Shown: positions 36,501 through 44,005 of the stretch, in pieces
Numbering within the stretch: the first letter of the stretch is position 1
Layout of the letters: the number at the start of each line of letters is the position of its first letter
Assembly: GCA_023140195.1 (NCBI GenBank)
Contig: JAGLME010000009.1
Span: 1-64,000, forward strand
From: Thermoplasmata archaeon
Lineage (GTDB): Archaea; Thermoplasmatota; Thermoplasmata; RBG-16-68-12; SOIM01
Direction of reading: 5' to 3'
DNA length: 64,000 bases
The notes under the pieces: generated by a model
What the model was told of the DNA's origin: nothing
The model's input: only the letters and a program-made list of their open reading frames with translations
Database searches by the model: none
Translations under genes and position numbers: made by a program

Positions 36501-38043
36501 CCTCGAACGCAACGAAAACTTTCCAAGTGGCTCTGCTGTCCCATTCATTTGGGTTCCCCAGTTCAAGAACCGGGGCCGAGCTTCCTCTGATCCAATCAAT
36601 GCCGTTAGTTGATTCCGCGTAGCCAATCCGGTTGGTTCTACCTGATGAGTCAGTATACCCACCATACCACATCTTGTATGTGTTGCCATCTTTCAGAACA
36701 AGGGGTCTATCCACTCCGTAGTGCTCCCATGAACTGGCAGGGTCCGCCATGAAAACGGGTGTTGCCCTTTTGGTCCAAGTTAGACCATCAAGGGACTCCG
36801 CATAGCCGATCTTCCAGTGCCATCTTGTTAAGGAACCTACGCCCATATACCACATCTTGTATATCGAGCCATCCTTCAGCACACTAGGAGAACCAACAGC
36901 ATGGTCGTCCCACGAACCCGGTTGGCCCACCGAAAGAACGGGATTGGTGCGAGGTCCGTACTCAATCACGTCATCCATAGGAAAAGGCCATCCACCGAAG
37001 ATGAGCGCCTTGCTACCTGTCCATACGGCCGAAGTAGCATGTCTTTGAGTTGGAAAGGTTGCATCGACCACTCGAATGGAATCTGATGAAGGGTCATATT
37101 CGAGAATGTGGTCAATTGAGCCAGTTGAGGTCTGTCCACCGAATATGTAAAAGAACCTCCCATCAAATATCGCTGACGTTTGGGCCAACCCCCACGGAAG
37201 TCTGGCACTCATGAGGGTTACTGAATCAGTTGCAGGCTCATACTTAACGATCTCATCCAGGAAGACACTTCCTCTTTGTCCTCCGAATATGAATGCGTTG
37301 GATCCATCCCACCCGGCCGACGCATCGAGACGAGTGCCCGGTAGTTTCGCCGATAAGTAGGAGACTTCGTCGAGCAACGGGTCGTAGTTCAGAATATCAT
37401 CGAACACAGCAGAATGGTCTGTACCACCAAATATGAGCGCCCCTGAGCCGGTCCAAACCGCAGCTGTGGAGTATCTTGAACTTGGGAGCACTTCTGTCAT
37501 GATTGTTAGCGTGTCTGTTGAGGGGTCGTATTTCAGGATCTCGTCACGTGGCGACCCACCGCCCTGCGTCATCCCACCGAACAGATATGCAGCGCTGCCG
37601 TCCCAAACAACTGACATCTGACCGCCCGCCGAGGGCAGGACTGAATTCACGACAGTCATGGTCCTCGTGGTTGGATCATACTTCACGATTTGGTCGAGGT
37701 TCGCCGGAACGCCATCTTCTCCTCCGAAGACATATGCGAAGTTACCGTCCCACACTACGGGGGCATAGAACCTCGGACTTGGCATTCTCGCTACCAATGA
37801 CAGTTCCTCACTCAGTTTGATCCAGTCCGTTGGGCTCGGAGTCAAGCTCACATTTCCTGGGTCACTTGTTGTGTCTACATTCCAAATTCTCTCTGCGTCG
37901 CTGAAATCTGCTTGTGTCGTCAAAGTGAAGATTGCGCTCTCAGTGTCCCCGGAAGATGCCAGAGGAACAGAATTCAGGGCTGAGACAACAAAGATGACTG
38001 ACACGGCAAACGCGCTAAACCTCCTCACAATATCGATTCTCAT
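33562..38043 (-). CDS. Giant secreted protein: Kelch propeller plus fifteen glycosidase-like blades
   Basis: 1493 residues behind a near-perfect ribosome site AAGGAGGTGATG. Residues 1-31 are a signal peptide. Six Kelch repeats (VFGGEDG, LFGGMTQ, IFGGTDH, IFGGQRG, IFGGQTS, IFGGWPF) form one propeller. Then fifteen modules of about 60 residues follow the plan NPVLxxGxPGSWDxxxVxxPSV...YKMWYxG...RIGYAESxDGIxW, which resembles the blades of five-bladed GH43/GH32-like and GH130-like propellers; fifteen would give three such propellers. The catalytic acids of those enzymes cannot be assigned from repeats alone. A jelly-roll-like segment and the FRIAGEKWHDVEIYLFEEG domain, shared with the 25593-28862 protein, end the chain. 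Confidence 0.85.
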   Translation of the reverse strand: MRIDIVRRFSAFAVSVIFVVSALNSVPLASSGDTESAIFTLTTQADFSDAERIWNVDTTSDPGNVSLTPSPTDWIKLSEELSLVARMPSPRFYAPVVWDGNFAYVFGGEDGVPANLDQIVKYDPTTRTMTVVNSVLPSAGGQMSVVWDGSAAYLFGGMTQGGGSPRDEILKYDPSTDTLTIMTEVLPSSRYSTAAVWTGSGALIFGGTDHSAVFDDILNYDPLLDEVSYLSAKLPGTRLDASAGWDGSNAFIFGGQRGSVFLDEIVKYEPATDSVTLMSARLPWGLAQTSAIFDGRFFYIFGGQTSTGSIDHILEYDPSSDSIRVVDATFPTQRHATSAVWTGSKALIFGGWPFPMDDVIEYGPRTNPVLSVGQPGSWDDHAVGSPSVLKDGSIYKMWYMGVGSLTRWHWKIGYAESLDGLTWTKRATPVFMADPASSWEHYGVDRPLVLKDGNTYKMWYGGYTDSSGRTNRIGYAESTNGIDWIRGSSAPVLELGNPNEWDSRATWKVFVAFEDGRYRMWYTGHDGINCHSSIGYAESADGITWTRFSSNPILGPQAASWEGKGIEVSHVEKIGDQYIMWYNRHCPPEAVGVAVSPDGLNWTKHPLNPVLEKGDPGSWDNKGVTWVSVLREPNAIKMWYSGDHTSKNWGLRIGYATAAYGSRFVEKKSNPILDLGAWGGWESRYVYRPSVVRGSAQYEMWYAGYGGAKSQIGYSRSEDGLSWSRQGSVPVLYPGSPGSWDERSVGAPSVIYDETSGQYWMWYAGFDITPDPKARIGLATSYNGKDWTKYDDPSTTLAPYHESDPVLNLGSPGAWDDYRVDDPHVIYDDDEGLFKMWFSGVRPWVSRIGYAYSTDGINWTKSPSNPIISPAGGWESLNLGEPSVLKQDGVYKMWYLGSSGTFPRIGLAESTDGISWSRYSGNPVLIGGGTGAWDWGGVGGPSVLLENDTLRMWFHGGGEGTPIRIGHAVSSDGVHWTKRAVNPVLDVGLPNSWDQTEITGPHVLKTDGEYMMWYRGRSGGKLQIGLALSTDGLNWEKDSGNPVMARNAGQWDEYVGSPYVLYSNGLFEMWYMGISGSLSKWKIGYANSTDGIHWNRYNGNPILNAGPPGSWDSFEVLHPNVIRDDGSGTYKMWYTGDNDNIHYKIGYAESADGLNWNKDSSNPVLVGEPGTWEERVVGQPSVVLENGVYKMWYFGQDTSNRERIGFAVSFDGKTWIKSLLNPVLKSGQSGTWDSRKVAHPSVMISDGEYVMWFSGRDVGPPYDWKIGTAVSDYTSTGILESQVFDSNGTTWKNISWDPYIPANTALGFSVRTGNTPEPDQSWTDWGVDVYDSMFLDINAQYDRYLQYRATFVSMDGRHTPVLSEVGIGYSLNVSFHFRIAGEKWHDVEIYLFEEGQEIGYAEITRYPGSPNDQMVKLADVSIDFTKTYSAVAYYTPDDDPENGQKWGANPAWLIMEFDSGQASAHHTFNVRHKKTWTWEIENLNQYLPQPSVV

Positions 38044-38080
38044 CGCATCACCTCCTTATCCCCCAATGTACAATACCCTC

Positions 38081-38094
38081 GAGATTATAAGAAT
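38081..38094 (-). promoter_or_regulatory. TATA box of the 1493-residue protein gene
   Basis: On the minus strand ATTCTTATAATCTC, about 45 bases before the start at 38043. Confidence 0.5.
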
Positions 38095-38340
38095 ATCTAC
38101 ACTATTTGCGAAGTCCGTGAAACCTGAAGCCCCCTATCAACCGCAGTTACACATCTCAACCATTAATCTCCCCTCTGAATGAATAGGAATGGTCGTCATC
38201 GATTCTTTTCTCCTTCATTTGACAGGATACCCGCCCTCAGAACCCACCTAGACAATGTGTGTTCGACGTATTCGATAATGGAAGATGACTAATTGTTCAA
38301 GTCAAGACTGTTTGAGAGCAGTAAAGAGAATGTTCCAGAA

Positions 38341-38352
38341 TTTATTTATAAT
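38341..38352 (+). promoter_or_regulatory. TATA box of the 38407 gene
   Basis: TTTATTTATAAT. It implies transcription from about 38370, which excludes the upstream TTG at 38293 as the start codon. Confidence 0.5.
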
Positions 38353-38406
38353 GCACACTCCTATTGTTGTCTTGATAAAGACTGTGGAGCGAGTGAGGGG
38401 GTAACT

Positions 38407-40074
38407 TTGGTAGCGTTTGCGTTGCTTAAACACGTTGTGGTGGCTATGTGTGTTGTCTTGGCATCTTCCAACACTCCCAGCACATCCGAGACTGAGAGTC
38501 TCCATGTGTCGGGCGATTGGATTCTGGAAGAGGTTGCAGGAATAGGAAATCCAGGGGGGGCATGGTCTCCTAGATTGGGCGATAGGACTTCGATAGCAGT
38601 CGACTCCATGGGCATGCCTCATATCGCCTATCGGAATCTTGAAACCAAAGAGATCAACTATTCATACAAAGACACAACTGGCAAGTGGCATACCGAGACT
38701 GTAGTCAGATCAGATACGGGAGGACTTGGCGTAGCGTTGGCCCTTGATTTGAACGACCGTCCTCTTATCTGTTACCAAAACCTGACCATGCCCACTGGGA
38801 TGCAAGGGTTAAGTTGTGCTTTTTCTGAAGGTTCCGGTTGGAGACACGAGACTGTGGATTCGACTCCTTATGCTGGCAGTCATATCTCCCTCGCATTGGA
38901 TTCCTTTGACAGACCTCATTTGGCCTACTACGTCGCGAATGTGGCGGACACGAAATACGCCTGGTATAACGGCACGTCGTGGAACATTTCTGTTCTGCGA
39001 GACCGGGTTGTGAGCACCACTGATTCCCTTGCTATGGATCTCGATCAGAACAACAGTCCTCATGTCGCTCTCTTGTCCATGGGTGGTGGCTCTGAATTGG
39101 GACTGTGGTTTTACAGACTGAATGGAACGAAATGGGACAAAGAGGTTGTTGATTCTACGCATTCAAGAACGATCTTTTCGATGGCCCTCAATGACACAGA
39201 CTCTCCTCATTTGGGGACGGTACGCCCGATTTGGAATGTTCCAATTCATATGTATAAAGACGGTGGATCCTGGCGGACTGAATATGCCGACCTTGGAGCA
39301 GATGTTGGATATGGTTCATTTTCACTCGATTCAAGCGGCCAACCCCATTTTGCCTATCGAGAACGAAATGGGGAAGACCTCAGATATGCTCACAAGGAAA
39401 ACGGAACCTGGAAGAACGTCACCGTGGACAGTGAGGGTAGGGTGGGCTTTCTGCCTTCACTGGCGATGGATCTGGATAACATCCCCCACATAAGTTACAT
39501 CGACTTGACCGACAACCTGCTGATGTATGCCACAAAGAAGAAGCAAATCAAGGCAAGGATAGACATCGACCCCGACACTCTAAATCTGAGGAGCAGAGGG
39601 AAGTGGGTTACTTGCTACATTGAACTGCCTGCTGAATACGATCCCAGAGACATCAACGCATCAACGATTCTTCTCAACAATACTCTGAGGCCCGAATTGG
39701 ACCCAAAATATGGCTTCGTGAGATCTGAAGAATCATATATTGTGGACCATGACGGAAACGGCATATATGAGAGAATGGTGAAGTTTGGCCGTCAGAAAGT
39801 GATAGATATGCTTGGGCAAGGCGGTTTGGCTGAGTTGACTGTTGTTGGACACATGAACGATGGGACACAATTCGAGGGGTCCGACACAATTAATGTGATG
39901 GACAGACCCCTACCCGTTCAAACAGTTTTCTCGGCTGTTGACGGGTTAACACAATTCTCTCCATGGCAACATTCCACTTCTGATGGAACGTTAAGCTCGT
40001 ATCTTCGTCACTCTCAGCCCTGGCTTGAAATCTCTGCCGAATTCGCAGCTAGTGAAAACCGCTTCAAGTCTTGA
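38407..40074 (+). CDS. Secreted seven-bladed PHISY propeller, paralogue 2
   Basis: 555 residues if translation starts at the TTG of 38407, which follows a GTGAGGGGG ribosome site and gives a good signal peptide (VAFALLKHVVVAMCVVLASS). The longer frame to 38293 has no such support. Seven blades carry variants of LALDSFDRPHLAYY, LAMDLDNIPHISYID and so on. The C-terminal part opens IDIDPDTLNLRSRGKWVTCY and contains DHDGNGIYERMVKFGRQKV, a form of the domain seen in paralogues at 31744 and 50769 but longer and with a Ca-loop-like DHDGNG. The protein ends without an anchor. Confidence 0.78.
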   Translation: MVAFALLKHVVVAMCVVLASSNTPSTSETESLHVSGDWILEEVAGIGNPGGAWSPRLGDRTSIAVDSMGMPHIAYRNLETKEINYSYKDTTGKWHTETVVRSDTGGLGVALALDLNDRPLICYQNLTMPTGMQGLSCAFSEGSGWRHETVDSTPYAGSHISLALDSFDRPHLAYYVANVADTKYAWYNGTSWNISVLRDRVVSTTDSLAMDLDQNNSPHVALLSMGGGSELGLWFYRLNGTKWDKEVVDSTHSRTIFSMALNDTDSPHLGTVRPIWNVPIHMYKDGGSWRTEYADLGADVGYGSFSLDSSGQPHFAYRERNGEDLRYAHKENGTWKNVTVDSEGRVGFLPSLAMDLDNIPHISYIDLTDNLLMYATKKKQIKARIDIDPDTLNLRSRGKWVTCYIELPAEYDPRDINASTILLNNTLRPELDPKYGFVRSEESYIVDHDGNGIYERMVKFGRQKVIDMLGQGGLAELTVVGHMNDGTQFEGSDTINVMDRPLPVQTVFSAVDGLTQFSPWQHSTSDGTLSSYLRHSQPWLEISAEFAASENRFKS

Positions 40075-40540
40075 GATGGCACCGATTCATAATTCTTGGG
40101 TCCAGAGAGATATGGAGAATCCGAGTTGGGGCACGTTCTTGCTCGGTATGAGCCTCCAATGAGGAGTTAGAAATCAGGTCAGAGGAGATACTGCCCTGCT
40201 GGGAATGGTTTCGACTTTCACTCGTTCTCTCGCCTACGAATGTTGAACTTATCGCTGGAGTCTCAAATCTCTTCACGTGAGCCTTCTCAATGCAAGCATT
40301 ACAACCCCAGCCTGACCGGAGTCGATGTTCCCGGCGACCGGTTGCGCAACCTCCTTGTTGTCAAATGGTTCAGCATACGAAAGCGTGTTTTAGAAACGCC
40401 TGAATACGTGTATGTCCCGCAACTGAATACACGAACCCTGTGTTGAAGTTCAGCAATTACCAAAGATGCCGACCAACGTCGCATTCTAGGAGAAGCTACC
40501 TTTGAAAAAAAAGGAAGAAGAGGGTTTGGGGATGAACTCC
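40075..40540. other. Intergenic region between convergent genes, nothing recognised
   Basis: About 470 bases between the stop codons of two convergent genes. Short frames lack ribosome sites. A weak dyad GCGTGTTTTAGAAACGC lies near 40384-40400. No RNA gene is apparent. Confidence 0.5.
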
Positions 40541-41719
40541 TTACCTCCAGTATGCATCTCCACCCATTAGGATTTCTGTTTGGCCAGTGCTCGTGTCAAA
40601 AATCCACATCGCCTTGTCCAGATAGTCGCCGTCATCATTGAGGTCCATGCCAACGCCTTCGCCAACAGTGTCTTTCTCGTTCACATATCCTACAATTGTT
40701 GAGCCGACAATCTTGATTGGTTCTCCCAGGAATACGTAAGTCTTGGTATCGCCGAAGTTAGCAGTGTATACCGATTGAGATCCTACGTCATTGTCCCAAG
40801 CATCCATTTCGTACACGAACTTACCATCGTCAGCGTAGTGGTGACCTTCCCAGTCCTCCTCAGTTATCTCAATGAACAAGCTCTCGGTTGTGGATATCCG
40901 GAATGCCGCGACAACATAGTCGTTCGCTCCACCCTGACTGTCCCAATCACATTCGTCCTTATCTTCGTCGGTTGTCCAAACGATTGCATTTCCGCCAACC
41001 CTTGGGTATGTCCCCTGGTTTGCATCACCAATGCAAATGGCCTGAGGCGGTATAATGCGGTTGGCAGCCAACTCGGTGTTAATACTCGCGGTTTGTCTGT
41101 AGTATATGACTGAGTCGGTCGTGTCAAGATCCCCATTCATGCTACCGCCAGGCTCCTCCGCTTCGTACTTCACGTATGTGATAGTGGTTCCGTCGTATCC
41201 GCCCCTTTGCGTCTTCTCACCAGTCCAATGGGTTGCTGGATAGGACATTGGGAAATTGGTCAAGTCAATGTAGCCTACGGCTTTGTCGTTCATGTCGCCG
41301 TCACCATTCAAGATTTGTCCAACAGTCGATTCCAGTGTGTTGTATGCTATTCCGGTTCCATGGAGCTCGTGATGATATCCATATGTCCGGTAGTAAATGG
41401 GCATGAAGTACGACGAGGTCCCGATTTTGAAAATGTAAAGTTTGGGATTAACGTCCGTACTATGCCACATCACATAAAGGCCGGATATTTCAGGTTCGAC
41501 ACCTTCTCCAATATAGGTAAACGTGCCGCCCGAGTTGCTGTACAAGACAATGAGATCGTCTGTGCTGTCTCCATCACCATTCTGATTCCCGACAATGGCT
41601 TCGTTGGTATAGAAGACTCTGTAGGTCAAAGTGCCGATCCCTGCGTTGACGAGTATGACACCCAATGATGCTACAAGAACCAAAGAAGATGCCAGTACAA
41701 GTGTTAGTGCTTTCTTCAT
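40541..41719 (-). CDS. Secreted beta-propeller-like protein with acidic Ca-loop motifs
   Basis: 392 residues with GGGAGGTGA 8 bases before the ATG. Signal peptide 1-26 (MKKALTLVLASSLVLVASLG). The body has repeated strands in a TolB- or propeller-like rhythm (EPEISGLYVMWHS, YPRVGGNAIVWTT, KIVGSTIVGYVN). Between them are Asp/Asn-rich loops NQNGDGDSTDDLIV, LNGDGDMNDKAV, MNGDLDTTDSV and DLNDDGDYLDKAM, which resemble dockerin or EF-hand calcium loops and recur with regular spacing. Function is not known; calcium-stabilised surface protein is inferred. Confidence 0.75.
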   Translation of the reverse strand: MKKALTLVLASSLVLVASLGVILVNAGIGTLTYRVFYTNEAIVGNQNGDGDSTDDLIVLYSNSGGTFTYIGEGVEPEISGLYVMWHSTDVNPKLYIFKIGTSSYFMPIYYRTYGYHHELHGTGIAYNTLESTVGQILNGDGDMNDKAVGYIDLTNFPMSYPATHWTGEKTQRGGYDGTTITYVKYEAEEPGGSMNGDLDTTDSVIYYRQTASINTELAANRIIPPQAICIGDANQGTYPRVGGNAIVWTTDEDKDECDWDSQGGANDYVVAAFRISTTESLFIEITEEDWEGHHYADDGKFVYEMDAWDNDVGSQSVYTANFGDTKTYVFLGEPIKIVGSTIVGYVNEKDTVGEGVGMDLNDDGDYLDKAMWIFDTSTGQTEILMGGDAYWR

Positions 41720-41973
41720 CTTTTTTCACCTCCCTTCAGTATTGGTATCTTTCAGATGCCCCACCTCGGCATCCCTCCCATATCCTCCTTGGAAGGAACA
41801 ACCAGGACAAACAAATCCGCAATCACACCTCGCGATACCTCTCGCTTCTTGAAGCCAAGAGTTTTCATCCGTCTTACCTCCTCCCAATGTATTGGCTCCT
41901 CCGAAACATAGAATCGGAGTTGCCCTGCAAAGACCTCATGAGAACTGGACTATTTGAGCTTTGATTCGTCCCC

Positions 41974-41992
41974 TTTGTAGACGGTCTACAAA
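41974..41992. promoter_or_regulatory. 19-bp perfect palindrome upstream of the winged-helix/TPR gene
   Basis: TTTGTAGAC-G-GTCTACAAA. It ends 26 bases before the ATG at 42019. This is the shape expected for the binding site of a dimeric winged-helix protein, so autoregulation by the gene product is plausible. Confidence 0.6.
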
Positions 41993-42018
41993 AGAGAATT
42001 TCTATCCATTCTTATACC

Positions 42019-43392
42019 ATGAAAGCGCTCTTGGATATGAAGGATGAAATGGCATTCGACCTTATCCAGAAACCTCTGGGAACATTGGATATCCTGATGT
42101 ATCTGTCAAGGAAGGGCACCTCGGACATTAAATCGATACGTGATGAACTCGGGATATGCAAGAAGTCCTTTTACTCAGCCACCGACCGTCTGAAGTCCCT
42201 CGGTCTTGTCTGCGAGGAGAAGAGAACGGGATGGCCCACCCGCGTCTTCTACCAACTGACCTACAAGGGCGAGGAAGCGGTAAGGCACCTGGTTCCTTTC
42301 GAAGAAATGCTTGTGGAATCCGTTGAAGCACAGAGGGAAGAACTCGAGGATTTGGAATCGGGAAGGAAGACTCCAAAGAAGAACCTGAGGATGCTGGAAC
42401 TCATGCGGAACCTTCAGGAGGCGAGTTTCGACCTCGGTGAATGGGACGAGACCCTTCTGCTCTCGGCAAAAGCCGTCGAACTCGCTTCCTCACTGGAGGA
42501 CGATTGGAACCTTTCCCATGCGTATCGACATGCAGGTCTGGTGTATCAAAAGAGAAACGACGTCTCCAACGCCCGGGAGAACCTGGACAAGAGCATTGAA
42601 ATATCCACGAGAACGGAGGATTGGGATGGAGCCTCTGAGGATCACTATGTTCTTGGAGCACTGTACGAAAGGACGGGCGACCTTCAGAACGCGATTGTTC
42701 ATTACAAGAAGTCAATGGGATATTCAATGAGCGCAGACTGGAAAATAGGGGAGGCCAGGGCCCGGTTGGGCTTCGGGAGGATTCTCGGAAGAAGAGGCAA
42801 GACAGAGGAATCTCTCAGAGAGATCGAGCAAGCGGTGAAGGAGTTTGAAAAGCTTGACGCCATCCACGAGCTCGCCCGCGCCTACGGAGACCTCGGGGCA
42901 ACGACCTTCGGTTTCGACACGAAGAAGGCTCTTGGCTTTTTTGAGAAGAGCATCCAAGTCGCGAGAAGGACCGGAGAAATAAGAATGCGGGCCTTTGGAC
43001 TTTCCAACGCAGCTGCCTGCTATATAACGAAAGGAGACATCAAGAAGGCTCTCGAGTGTCTCGGTGAGGCCGAGAACATATTCAACGACCTGGATGAAAA
43101 ACCCAAGATAGCCAGCATCTACATTCATAGGGGTTGCATTCATAGAATGCAGCGGAGCTGGAGAGCGTCCGAAGAATCTTTCCGTAAGAGCATTAGAATA
43201 TCAGAGGAAGCGGATGCGAAGTGTCATCTGGGAGATGCCCTGTTAGAGTTCGGGCGAATGCTCTCCGACAAGGGGGAAAGAGGGGAATCCAAGTCCGTCC
43301 TTCAGAGAGCGCTTGGCATATTCAAGGAACTCGAGAGCGAAAGGAAGATTGCCATGACCAAGGAGGCTTTGGAATCGCTCAGTAGCCGGTGA
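42019..43392 (+). CDS. Winged-helix regulator with TPR repeats
   Basis: 457 residues. In-frame ATGs at 42037 and 42049 could also be used; CTTATAC just before 42019 resembles a TATA box and would favour an inner start. The N-terminal winged helix covers about 15-95 (LDILMYLSRKGTSDIKSIRD, SFYSATDRLKSLGLVCEEK). From about 125 on, tetratricopeptide repeats follow with the W/Y-A-G-x-Y rhythm: AYRHAGLVYQKRNDVSNARE, HYVLGALYERTGDLQNAI, ARLGFGRILGRRGKTEESL and more, about eight in all. The fusion suggests a transcription factor whose TPR part binds a peptide or protein signal. It is cytosolic. The end overlaps the convergent gene at 43379 by 14 bases. Confidence 0.82.
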   Translation: MKALLDMKDEMAFDLIQKPLGTLDILMYLSRKGTSDIKSIRDELGICKKSFYSATDRLKSLGLVCEEKRTGWPTRVFYQLTYKGEEAVRHLVPFEEMLVESVEAQREELEDLESGRKTPKKNLRMLELMRNLQEASFDLGEWDETLLLSAKAVELASSLEDDWNLSHAYRHAGLVYQKRNDVSNARENLDKSIEISTRTEDWDGASEDHYVLGALYERTGDLQNAIVHYKKSMGYSMSADWKIGEARARLGFGRILGRRGKTEESLREIEQAVKEFEKLDAIHELARAYGDLGATTFGFDTKKALGFFEKSIQVARRTGEIRMRAFGLSNAAACYITKGDIKKALECLGEAENIFNDLDEKPKIASIYIHRGCIHRMQRSWRASEESFRKSIRISEEADAKCHLGDALLEFGRMLSDKGERGESKSVLQRALGIFKELESERKIAMTKEALESLSSR

Positions 43393-43693
43393 ACCAGGTC
43401 ACGACTCCGTCGGGCCAATCTATGTGGTCTGTGTTCTTCAAGATTATTTCACCTCCGGAAGAAGACCTCAGGGGCAAGGTTGCGGGCTGAGATCCGGGTG
43501 GGCTATCCACAGGAATGACCACAAGTCCATCAGGATATTCGCTTCGTTGCACTGTCAGATCTCCTCCGGAATGGTTCACCAATGGAAGCTCCTTCGTTTG
43601 AGTCGTTGGGAATGGGGGCTTGGGAGTGACGATCGCTGTTCCATTCTCATTCCATGGCTGATTCGGCATAACCTCCGCTTCACATTCTGGCAT
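43379..43693 (-). CDS. Hypothetical 104-residue proline-rich protein
   Basis: GGAGGTAAG lies 6 bases before the ATG, which argues that this is a real gene although it overlaps the 3' end of the TPR regulator by 14 bases. The N-terminal half is rich in proline and threonine (TPKPPFPTTQTKELPL). The rest has a repeated valine/glycine strand pattern, with GGDLTVQRSEYPDGLVVIPV and GGEIILKNTDHIDWPDGVVT looking like two related halves. No signal peptide or membrane segment. Family unknown. Confidence 0.6.
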   Translation of the reverse strand: MPECEAEVMPNQPWNENGTAIVTPKPPFPTTQTKELPLVNHSGGDLTVQRSEYPDGLVVIPVDSPPGSQPATLPLRSSSGGEIILKNTDHIDWPDGVVTWFTGY

Positions 43694-44005
43694 CTATCTT
43701 ACCTCCATATCTCATACTGATGAATTGATGCCGATATAAAAGTCGTTCGATTGTCCTTCTGTGGTGTTTCAATACTGTTGCCAGTATGTTACCAATGCCC
43801 AAATAGGAAGTCTAAAAAGGAGACTAACCAAGGCTCTTATAGTGTTTCGGAGATAAGGAATGTTAATGAACGGACTCGTATGTGGAGTTTAGCAGGATCG
43901 TTCGTTGAACTGATACGAAGAAATCATCACATATGATGGTGGGGGAGAGGAAGTTGAGTATTGTGGATATAGGGAACATTGGCAAGTCAATGGAGGGATT
44001 TAGGA
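43694..44005. other. Intergenic region upstream of the vWA cassette
   Basis: About 310 bases with no confident gene. A 28-codon frame (43933-44019, MMVGERKLSIVDIG...) runs into the start of the next gene in another frame and could be an upstream ORF, but its ribosome site is not good. No clear TATA box was identified. Confidence 0.4.
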
